From Gemmatimonadales bacterium (GTDB lineage Bacteria > Gemmatimonadota > Gemmatimonadetes > Palauibacterales > Palauibacteraceae): a DNA stretch of 64,000 nt. Each line of letters begins with the position of its first letter. The stretch's first letter is position 1. The DNA is taken from positions 62,001-126,000 of the forward strand of contig VXQX01000080.1 of the NCBI GenBank assembly GCA_009838765.1, given 5' to 3'. Below the pieces are notes generated by a model, which saw only the letters and a list, made by a program, of their open reading frames with translations, ran no database searches and had not been told where the DNA came from. The translations under genes and the position numbers were made by a program. Positions 42,164 through 49,462 of this stretch are shown here, piece after piece.

Positions 42164-42958
42164 CTACTCTCCGCGGTAGACGGGGGCGCGCTTCTCGGCG
42201 AAGGCCTTCAGGCCCTCGCGCCAGTCCGCGGAGGCCATGCAGGTGAAGAGTGCTTCGGCCTCCAGCCCCAGCGCCTCCTCGGGATCGACGGATTCCGCGC
42301 GGTCGAGGAGCCGCTTGGCGAGACGCATGGAGATCGGAGCGTTGCGGGCCAGTCGTCCGGCGAGATCGAGCGCGGCGGGGAGGACCTCCTCCGCAGGGAG
42401 CACCTCGTTCGCCAGTCCCCACGCTCCCGCCTCCTCCGGGGTGAAGTAGCGCCCCAGCAGGATCAACTCGGCCGCGCGCGCGTGTCCCACGCGCCGACGC
42501 AGCGTGTAGGCCGTCCCGCCGCCGATGAAGGTCCCCAGCGCGACCTCCGGCATGCGGAGCTTCGCCTCCTCCGCCACGAGGACGAAGTCGCACGAGAGGG
42601 CGAGTTCGCAGCCCGCTCCGATCGCGTGTCCGTTCACGGCCGCGACCACGGGCTGCGGCAGCGTCTGGAGTGCCCGGAACACACGCTGGCTCGTCTCGAT
42701 GTAGGCGTGGCGCTCCGCGCGCGACGCTTCGTGATCCCGGTGCGCCTTGAGATCCGCCCCGGAGCAGAACCCCCGTCCCGTCCCGGTCACGATGACGACG
42801 CGCGTCTCGAAGTCGGCGCCGATGCGGGCGAGTTCGGTCTCCAGCGCCTCGTACATGGGGAGGCTTACGGCGTTGAGACGGTGAGGACGGTTGAGGCGGA
42901 GGATCCGGACGGGACCCTCCGCCTCGACCAGGAGCGGGACTTCGGCCGTTCCGCTCAG
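42164..42958 (-). CDS. Enoyl-CoA hydratase/isomerase family protein (crotonase fold)
   Basis: 264 aa if it starts at CTG 42958, a rare start codon that overlaps the S9 peptidase stop as CTGA. The next in-frame conventional codon upstream is a GTG about 80 bases inside that gene, and the first ATG lies inside the fold. Motifs: RGFCSGADLKAHRDHE (first oxyanion position), NGHAIGAGCELALSCDFVLVAEE with the second, and MPEVALG with the usual Glu. It hydrates or isomerises acyl-CoA in the cytoplasm. Start choice is uncertain; length 264 is typical. Confidence 0.8.
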   Translation of the reverse strand: MSGTAEVPLLVEAEGPVRILRLNRPHRLNAVSLPMYEALETELARIGADFETRVVIVTGTGRGFCSGADLKAHRDHEASRAERHAYIETSQRVFRALQTLPQPVVAAVNGHAIGAGCELALSCDFVLVAEEAKLRMPEVALGTFIGGGTAYTLRRRVGHARAAELILLGRYFTPEEAGAWGLANEVLPAEEVLPAALDLAGRLARNAPISMRLAKRLLDRAESVDPEEALGLEAEALFTCMASADWREGLKAFAEKRAPVYRGE

Positions 42959-45423
42959 CTTCCCGCGTCGTCCGTCGTGGTGACGGGCTTCGCCGGCTTC
43001 ACGTGCATCTCGAGCCAGCGGTCGGTCTCCCACAGCACGTGCAGGACCGACTCGCGCGCGGCGTAGCCGTGGCTCTCCGCCGGCAGGAAGACGAGCCGCG
43101 CCGTCGCGCCCAGCCCCTTGAGCGCCGCGTAGAAGCGCCGCGACTGGATGGGGAAGGTGCCCGAGTTGTTGTCGTCCTCGCCGTGGATGATGAGGATGGG
43201 CTCGTTCACCTTGTCCGCGTGCATGAAGGGCGACATGTACAGGTAGAGGTCCGGGTCCTCCCAGAAGAGCCGCTGCTCCCGCTGGAAGCCGAACGGCGTC
43301 AGCGTTCGGTTGTAGGCGCCGCTGCGCGCCACGCCGGCCCGGAAGATGTCGGAGTGGGCGAGCAGGTTGCCGGTCATGAACGCGCCGTAGGAGTGTCCGC
43401 CGACGCCGACCCGGTTCGGATCCACGACCCCGCGCCGCACGCCCTCGTCGACCGCCGCCTGGGCGTTCGCCACCAGCTGCTCGCGGAAGCTGTCGTTGGG
43501 CTCGGCGTCGCCCTCGCCGATGACCGGCATCGACGCGTTGTCGAGCACGGCGTAGCCACGGGTCACGTACGGTACGGCGCCGCCATAGGGGATCCGCGTG
43601 AACTGGTACGGCGAGTCGCGCCGCTGGCCGGCCGCCGCCGCGCTCTTGAACTCGGTCGGATACGCCCACACGAAGGTCGGCAGCGGACCATCGCGCTCCT
43701 GGTCATAGTCCGCCGGCAGGTAGAGCGTCGCCGAAAGCGGGATGCCGTCCCCGCGCTCGTACTGGATCGCCTCCTTGCGGACGCCGGCGAACTGCGGATA
43801 CGGGTGCGGGAACTCGGTCACCGCGCTGATCGTGCCCCGCTCGAGGTCGCGCACGAAATAGTTCGGGGGCTCGTCCACCGACTCCCGCCGCGTCATCAGC
43901 CGCCCATCCTCAAGGAGCGTGACCACGCCCTCGTAGTACGGCGCCTCGGAGCGGAACAACTCCTCTTCCTCCCCCGTTTCGAGGTTCCGCTTCCTGAGGA
44001 AGGGACGGTTGCCTTCCGGCGAAGCGCCCTGCCCCGCCAGGTAGATCGAGGACCCCCCGTCGGTGGTCATGAGGACGCCCCGGCCGCGCTCGTTCGTCGT
44101 GAACATCGGAAAGCCGGGGTTGTTGTAGCGGTCCTCCGTCTGCAGATCGAAAATCAGCTCCATCTCGCCGGGGGCGTCTGGATCGATCCGGTAGGTGCGC
44201 TGCTGGCGGGTGGAGAACCAGCTTTCGCTCACGAATGCGAACCCTTCCTCCGCCCACATCACGCCGCCGTAGCGGAGCGGGAGCGCCGCGATCGCGGCGG
44301 GCTCGCCGGAGAAGGGCGCCGCGTGCATGAACACCCGGTCGCGGATGTCCGCTTCGGCGAGCGCGTCGCCGCCGTCCTGCGCCTCCGTCCAATACAGCGT
44401 CGCGTCCGCGTCGGCGCGCCACGAGATCGACCGCACGCCCGTCGGAACCGACCCGAACGACGTGGGGACGCCATCCTGGAGCGGGAGTTCGGCGACCTGG
44501 TGAACCACGTTCCCCTGCGTGTCCCACACTTCGATCGTGCGCGGGAAGCGGGAGGCCGGCACCTGGTACGAGTACGGCCGGTGGGTCGTCTGTACGAGCA
44601 GATGCTCGCCGTCCGGCGATGGCGAGGAGCCCGAGAAGATCGAGGGATCGCCGACCATGGCCACGGCACCGTCGAGACCGACGCGGGCCAGCTGCGCCGT
44701 CGAGTAGTACTCGTAGAGCGCCTCATCGTGCTGGTCCTGCAGCAGGTCCTGATACGTGCGGGCGGGGGCCGCTTCTCCCGACGTCTCCTCGATCATGGGC
44801 GCCGTCGGCACCATCGGCTCGGCGGGCGCCGGGCCTCGGCCGGGCGGCACCGCCATGGCGTAGAGGAAGTCTCCTTCCGGCGACCAATTGAACGGAGCCC
44901 CGAAGCCCACGTTCACGAGATCGAGGTCCGACAGGCGCCGCGCCGCCGCGGACGCGACGTCCACGATCCAGAGTTGCACGGCCGAGTCGGTATCGTGCGT
45001 GAACGCCACCGTGCTCCCGTTCGGCGACCAGCGCGTGTTGCGGATGCGCGGATTCTCCGGCAGGCCGGTCACGGCGCGCTCTTCCCCGTCGAAGGTGCGA
45101 AGTGCGAGACCGTTTGAGGGGCGCGCGCGGCTGGGGCCGTTCGTGCGGGGGTTGATGCGCAGTCCGGCGATCCGCAGTTCCGGCGCGGCGACCTCGGCGA
45201 TCGACGGCAGGCTGGGCCGCATCGTGAGCAGCATCACCGACTCGTCGGGACTCAGGCTGATCCCCGGGGTCGCCGGGGCGTCGACGAGCGCGGCGAGTTC
45301 GGCGGCCGGCGTCTGATAGTCGTCCGCACCCTCCTGCGCGGCAACATCCGCCGTGGCCGCGGTGAGGACGAACGCGAAGGAGAGGGAGAATCGGAGGATT
45401 CGAGCGCTGTAATCGTGTCGCAT
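42955..45423 (-). CDS. Exported S9 family prolyl oligopeptidase-type peptidase
   Basis: 822 aa from ATG 45423. The signal peptide ends near ADVAAQ. Residues about 50-500 are a beta-propeller with repeats such as NTRWSPNGSTVAFTHDTD and FNWSPEGDFLYAM. The C-terminal hydrolase domain holds GGHSYGAFM (nucleophile Ser about residue 676), HGEDDNN (Asp about 753) and AESHGYAA (His about 782). It should cleave short peptides, in the manner of acylaminoacyl or glutamyl peptidases, outside the cytoplasm. Divergent from the selenoprotein gene. Confidence 0.9.
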   Translation of the reverse strand: MRHDYSARILRFSLSFAFVLTAATADVAAQEGADDYQTPAAELAALVDAPATPGISLSPDESVMLLTMRPSLPSIAEVAAPELRIAGLRINPRTNGPSRARPSNGLALRTFDGEERAVTGLPENPRIRNTRWSPNGSTVAFTHDTDSAVQLWIVDVASAAARRLSDLDLVNVGFGAPFNWSPEGDFLYAMAVPPGRGPAPAEPMVPTAPMIEETSGEAAPARTYQDLLQDQHDEALYEYYSTAQLARVGLDGAVAMVGDPSIFSGSSPSPDGEHLLVQTTHRPYSYQVPASRFPRTIEVWDTQGNVVHQVAELPLQDGVPTSFGSVPTGVRSISWRADADATLYWTEAQDGGDALAEADIRDRVFMHAAPFSGEPAAIAALPLRYGGVMWAEEGFAFVSESWFSTRQQRTYRIDPDAPGEMELIFDLQTEDRYNNPGFPMFTTNERGRGVLMTTDGGSSIYLAGQGASPEGNRPFLRKRNLETGEEEELFRSEAPYYEGVVTLLEDGRLMTRRESVDEPPNYFVRDLERGTISAVTEFPHPYPQFAGVRKEAIQYERGDGIPLSATLYLPADYDQERDGPLPTFVWAYPTEFKSAAAAGQRRDSPYQFTRIPYGGAVPYVTRGYAVLDNASMPVIGEGDAEPNDSFREQLVANAQAAVDEGVRRGVVDPNRVGVGGHSYGAFMTGNLLAHSDIFRAGVARSGAYNRTLTPFGFQREQRLFWEDPDLYLYMSPFMHADKVNEPILIIHGEDDNNSGTFPIQSRRFYAALKGLGATARLVFLPAESHGYAARESVLHVLWETDRWLEMHVKPAKPVTTTDDAGS

Positions 45424-45625
45424 TTTATGGGCTCCAGCTGATGACCGAGGTCCCCTGAACCGGTGATCGGGACCACTTGGTGTCGTGTCCCGGAAATAGT
45501 CCGAACCGCCCGTGGCGTACGCAAGACGCGCCGGACCCCCGAGCCACGCCGGCGCCGCCGCCGATGGCCGCCGCCGATGGCTGCCGCTGCTGTCGCGCGC
45601 GCCCCCGGTGCGATAGCGTTGCCGG

Positions 45626-45654
45626 GCCCGCGAACGGCAGCGGCGTTCGCGGGC
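45626..45654. promoter_or_regulatory. 10-bp hairpin in leader of selenoprotein gene
   Basis: GCCCGCGAAC, 9-base loop, GTTCGCGGGC: perfect 10-bp inverted repeat about 30 bases before the selenoprotein ATG. May be an operator or a leader hairpin; no known family matched. Confidence 0.45.
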
Positions 45655-45683
45655 GCACACAAAAGGGAAAGGACGACAGGGAG

Positions 45684-46379
45684 ATGCGGATGATGGACGC
45701 GCGTTACCTCCGGCTATTTTCGGCGGGTGCCCTCGTGGCGGCGGGGTCGGCCGGCTGCGCACCCGGGGGAGATACCGAAGATGCCGACGCCTCGACCGCG
45801 GCGGTCCAGGTGGCGGCCCAGGAAGCGACCCAGGTGGCGCTCGGCCCCGTGGACGGGCATGACCTGCCCCCGGCGGACCTCGAGCGCGTGCTCGCCGGCA
45901 GCCCGGCGCCCGACTTCACCGCCCTTTCGAGCACGGGCGAGCCGATCACGCTTTCGGACTACCGCGGAGAGAAGGACGTCATCCTCTTCTTCTACCGCGG
46001 CCACTGGTGACCGTACTGCGCAAAGCAGCTCGGAGAGCTGCGAGACTTCATGACGCCCGAACAGCGCGAACGGACCCAGCTCCTGGCGATCGCTCCGGAC
46101 AGCCCCGAGGACATCGGTCTCATGGTCGACCGGGTCCTCGAGGACTACGACTACGCGCTCGACTTCCCGCTCCTGTCTGATGACGGCTCCGCGATCACGT
46201 ATCGCTACGGCCTCCTGAACGAGGACTCCGGGCGCGGGCGCCAGCTCCCGCACCCCACGACCTACGTCATCGACATGGACGGCACGGTGCGCTGGAGCTT
46301 CACCGAGGTGGACTACCGCGTCCGCCCGGAGCACGCCGACATCCTGGCCGCGCTCGAAGCCCTGGCGCAGCAGCCCTAG
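45684..46379 (+). CDS. Selenocysteine-containing peroxiredoxin-like lipoprotein (UGA readthrough)
   Basis: 231 residues if the in-frame TGA at 46008-46010 is read as selenocysteine; codon 109. Both halves are in the same frame. The N-terminal part is a lipoprotein signal (FSAGALVAAGSAGC) and the peroxiredoxin start APDFTALSSTGEPITLSDYRG. The motif reads VILFFYRGHW-Sec-PYCAKQLGEL, so the UGA is at the peroxidatic Cys position, with the following Cys as possible resolving residue. The rest (LAIAPDSPEDIG; LDFPLLSDDGSAITYRYGL; HPTTYVIDMDGTVRW) completes the AhpC/TSA fold. A bacterial-SECIS-like hairpin follows. ATG 45690 or 45693 also possible. Confidence 0.85.
46008..46041 (+). promoter_or_regulatory. 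UGA codon and bacterial SECIS-like hairpin
   Basis: UGA at 46008-46010. At 46025-46041 GCAGCTC pairs perfectly with GAGCTGC around a loop of GGA. The loop starts 22 bases after the UGA, within the known 16-37 base range, and opens with G as bacterial SECIS loops require for SelB binding. The hairpin is inside the coding region, as usual in bacteria. Confidence 0.8.
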
Positions 46380-46394
46380 CTGGCAGTCCAGCTA
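46377..46394. terminator. Palindrome spanning both convergent stop codons
   Basis: TAGCTGG-CAGT-CCAGCTA: perfect 7-bp stem and 4-base loop. TAG at its left end is the selenoprotein stop and, read on the other strand, TAG at its right end is the SDR stop. No T-run, so a weak two-way hairpin terminator at most. Confidence 0.4.
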
Positions 46395-47363
46395 CCGGGA
46401 GGCGTCGTCCACCAAACGACAGCGACCGCCCCGGCAGCGAATGCCGGTCAGTGCCTGGCTCAACCGCTTGAGCCGGGCACGCGCCTGCGGGTCGTAAGCC
46501 TGGTCGTTCGCGCGGGTCGGATTGAGGCCGCTGAAGTACTGCCCGCTCTCGAAGTCGTCGGAGTCGACGACCTGCATCACGGCATCGGCCCCCTCGGCGA
46601 TGGTGGCGCGTGGCGTCGCCCCCAGCCGCCGCACCATCTCCGTCGGCATGTAGGTCGCCGGGTGGAGTGAGCCGACCACGATCCCGGTCCCGGCCAGGTC
46701 GTCGGCCAGGTCGTGCGTGAACATGATCTGGGCGAGCTTGCTCTGCGCGTACGCGCGGCGGCCGCTGAAGTTGTTCTCGATCATCACGTCGTCGAAGTCG
46801 ATCGGCGTCTGCGCGCCGGACGACACGTTCACGATGCGCGACGGCGTGCTGTCGAGCAGGCGCGGCATCAGCATGTGCGTGAGCAGGAAGGTGGAGAGGT
46901 AGTTCACCTGGAAGCGGTACTCGTGCCCGTCCTCGGTGACCCACCGCTCGTCCGGCGCAGAACCGAAGCCCGCGTTGTTGATCAGGATGTCCAGCCGGTC
47001 GTAGTCGGCGAGCAGCGTCTCGGCGAAGGTGCGAACCTCCGCGAGAGACGCGAAGTCGGCGCGATAGAAGCGGGCGCTCCCGGGTCCGGCCGCGTTGATC
47101 GCATCCACGACCTCCGCGCCCCGTTCAACGTTGCGGCCGTGGACGATGACGTGATCGCCCCGCGCGCCCAGCCGCAGGGCGAGTTCGCGGCCGAGGCCGG
47201 AGGTGGCTCCGGTGACCAGCACGACCTGCTGCCCGGAAGCGGGAGCGGGCGCCGCCTGAGCGAGTGCGTCGGCGGTGAACGTCGGCCAGACGGTCGTGAA
47301 AACGGCGGCAGCCAGCGCGGCGGTCGTCCTGAGCGCGGCCTTCGCGAGTGTGGTGCGGTTCAT
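46392..47363 (-). CDS. Exported short-chain dehydrogenase/reductase
   Basis: 323 aa from ATG 47363, chosen because AAGGA lies seven bases before it; ATG 47396 overlaps the upstream stop as ATGA and adds 11 residues. Residues 1-45 look like a signal (AALRTTAALAAAVFTTVW, ending near ALAQA), odd for an SDR. The Rossmann fold follows: VVLVTGATSGLGRELALRLG (TGxxxGxG), DRLDILINNAG, then IVNVSSGAQTP and the catalytic pair YAQSKLAQ. NADP preference is suggested by the Arg after the HGRN turn. Unusual location or residual signal; substrate unknown. Confidence 0.85.
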   Translation of the reverse strand: MNRTTLAKAALRTTAALAAAVFTTVWPTFTADALAQAAPAPASGQQVVLVTGATSGLGRELALRLGARGDHVIVHGRNVERGAEVVDAINAAGPGSARFYRADFASLAEVRTFAETLLADYDRLDILINNAGFGSAPDERWVTEDGHEYRFQVNYLSTFLLTHMLMPRLLDSTPSRIVNVSSGAQTPIDFDDVMIENNFSGRRAYAQSKLAQIMFTHDLADDLAGTGIVVGSLHPATYMPTEMVRRLGATPRATIAEGADAVMQVVDSDDFESGQYFSGLNPTRANDQAYDPQARARLKRLSQALTGIRCRGGRCRLVDDASR

Positions 47364-47392
47364 GGTGCGATCCTTCACTGTCATGGGACTTT

Positions 47393-49336
47393 TCATGGGA
47401 CGAGTTCCTCTTCGACAAGGCGGGCGATCCACAGGCCGGAGTGGAGGTCGGAGGTGAAGATCCGGCCCTTGAACAGTTGGGCGCCCCACGTCATCGACCA
47501 GTTCGGCACCGCGGCGTCCGGCGATGACGTCTTGATCGCTCCGATCTCGCGGCCCTGGCGGTAGAGGTCGCCGCGCAGTTCGCCGGAGATGTCCAGTACC
47601 CGCAGGCCCGCCTGGTAGTAGCCGACGTAGAGCCGGTCGCGGTCGTCGCTCCACAGGTTGTGCGCCCCGGCTTCCGGCACGGTGTAGTGGGCGACCTTCA
47701 CCGGCTCATCCATGTCGGTCATGTCCAGGACCTCCACGTAGCCCCGCGCCTCGATGGGGCCGAGCGCGTTCGGATCCCAGTCGGACGGGTAGATCTCGGC
47801 GGCCACGAACAGGTATTTCCCGTGACGCCAGGCGACGTGCGTGTTCCCCTGCCCCGACACCCACCGCGAGACGAGCTTCGGATCGCGGGCAGTGCCCCCG
47901 TGCGTGCCCGCCCCCGCGTCGAGGATGTAGATGCCCTCGTTCCAGAACGACGCGTAGGCGTAGCCGTCCTGGACGATCACGTCATGGAGGCTGCGAACCG
48001 GTTCGTCGTGCGCCCAGCGGTTGATCTCGCGCGGGTTCGCCGGATCCGAAATGTCGAGGATGACGAGCTCGCTCGTCCCGTTGTGGCAGGCGTAGACGAG
48101 ATCCTCGTCCCCCAGGATCCAGACGTTGTGTACGCCCCCCGTCACCGTGTCCGTGTACTCGGAGAGGATCTCCGGATGGGCGGGATTCGAGAGGTCGAGG
48201 AGGACGATCCCGTTCCTTCGGCTGGACGCTCCTTCGCGCGTGACGATCCCGAGGCGGTTGTCGGGGTGGATCTTCACGTCGTTGATGCGCCGGGCATCGA
48301 GCTGGATCGAGTCCGTGAGGACGGGCTGCGCCGGGTCCGTCACGTCCCACACCTTCATCCAGTCGTGGTAGAAGGTGCCGAGATAGGCGTAGTCGCGTCC
48401 GTCGACGCCCTCGAACACCCAGGTGTCGCCGGCCCGGTGCGTGGACGTGATCCCGCTTCCCACGAGTTCGAGGCGGGCGGTGTGGCGGCGGGGTCCGACC
48501 CGCACGGAAACGGTCCGGGCGATGGCCGGGCCCGCGATCGCGGTCACGAGGTACGTGCCCGGCTCCTCCGCCACGAAGAGTCCGCGTCCATCGACAGGTT
48601 CGACGCTGGCGCCGCTCGGGGTCACGCTCCACAGCGGCGCGAGCGGGATCTCGCCGCCCCCGGCGCCGCGGCCCACCAGCCGGAAGGCCGCGACATCTCC
48701 TGTCGAAAGCGAGTTCACATCCCCGGACGCCGCCAGTTCGTATTCCTCCGCCGCGTTCGGCTCGACGGTCACGTCGACCCGGGCGGAGGCGTCTCCCGCA
48801 GAGACGGTGATGACGGTCTGTCCCGGCCCGTGGCCGAGCACGCGTCCGGCCGCATCTACCGTCGCAACAGCCGCGTCGGCGGAGGCAAACGCGAACTTGG
48901 CATCGTCCACCGCGCTGCCGGGTTCCGTGTAGGCCTCGAGATGAAGAGCCGCGGTGGCGCCCGCGTAGACGGGACCGGCGACGCGGGCCTCGATGCGGGC
49001 GGGCTCGAGCCGCGGCACGCGGATCGTCACCCAACTCGGCTGGCCGCGGAACATCGCTGCCACGCGGAACTCGCCCGGCCGCGCCGCCGTCACCACACCC
49101 TCGGGCGTCACCGTCACGCCATCGTCGGCCGCGAACCAGCGCACCTCCGAGGCGGCGCCTTCCTCCGCGGCTCCCTGGATCTCCGCCGCGAGCTGGAAGG
49201 ACGCCCCGACTTCGAGTTCCAGTTCAGCCGGCGAAGCGACCGCGTACACCCGCTCCTGAGCGTCGAGGGCGGGCCGGCCGGCGGTCGCGACGCCGGCGGC
49301 GAAGATGGAAGCGAGAAGCCCTGAGCGGAGCGACAT
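47393..49336 (-). CDS. Exported LVIVD-repeat protein with Ig-like (BIG2-type) domains
   Basis: 647 aa from ATG 49336, with GGAGGAGA six bases before it. Signal peptide ends near ALDAQ. About residues 30-270 contain two or more bacterial Ig-like domains (VASPAELELEVGASFQLAAE, FAFASADAAVATVDAAGRVL). Residues 290-640 have LVIVD-type repeats (VWDVTDPAQPVLTDSI, VILDISDPANPREIN, VEVLDMTDMDEPVKVAHY, LRVLDISGELRG). Probably a secreted binding or scaffold protein. Divergent from the three-domain fusion gene. Confidence 0.8.
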   Translation of the reverse strand: MSLRSGLLASIFAAGVATAGRPALDAQERVYAVASPAELELEVGASFQLAAEIQGAAEEGAASEVRWFAADDGVTVTPEGVVTAARPGEFRVAAMFRGQPSWVTIRVPRLEPARIEARVAGPVYAGATAALHLEAYTEPGSAVDDAKFAFASADAAVATVDAAGRVLGHGPGQTVITVSAGDASARVDVTVEPNAAEEYELAASGDVNSLSTGDVAAFRLVGRGAGGGEIPLAPLWSVTPSGASVEPVDGRGLFVAEEPGTYLVTAIAGPAIARTVSVRVGPRRHTARLELVGSGITSTHRAGDTWVFEGVDGRDYAYLGTFYHDWMKVWDVTDPAQPVLTDSIQLDARRINDVKIHPDNRLGIVTREGASSRRNGIVLLDLSNPAHPEILSEYTDTVTGGVHNVWILGDEDLVYACHNGTSELVILDISDPANPREINRWAHDEPVRSLHDVIVQDGYAYASFWNEGIYILDAGAGTHGGTARDPKLVSRWVSGQGNTHVAWRHGKYLFVAAEIYPSDWDPNALGPIEARGYVEVLDMTDMDEPVKVAHYTVPEAGAHNLWSDDRDRLYVGYYQAGLRVLDISGELRGDLYRQGREIGAIKTSSPDAAVPNWSMTWGAQLFKGRIFTSDLHSGLWIARLVEEELVP

Positions 49337-49415
49337 GATTCTCCTCCATGTGACTAAGCGATCATGCGACCAGGCGATCGAACCGGGATCGAAAGCTCGT
49401 TTCGACCGGCGCGGG

Positions 49416-49437
49416 CGGCAATAACCGCCAATTGCCG
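49416..49437. promoter_or_regulatory. Inverted repeat in divergent promoter region
   Basis: CGGCAAT-AACCGCCA-ATTGCCG, a 7-bp inverted repeat between the LVIVD gene and the fusion gene. Possible operator for both; the rest of 49337-49462 holds no clear promoter. Confidence 0.4.
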
Positions 49438-49462
49438 GCGTGGTTGACCCGACCTTTGGCGG

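Noticed and set aside
42164-43669. Extended upstream form of the crotonase gene
   Set aside because: The extra N-terminal sequence is the S9 peptidase read out of frame.
46008-46010. Nonsense mutation or sequencing error in the peroxiredoxin gene
   Set aside because: Possible, but the TGA is exactly at the catalytic Cys, both sides keep the frame, and a SECIS-like hairpin follows at the right distance.
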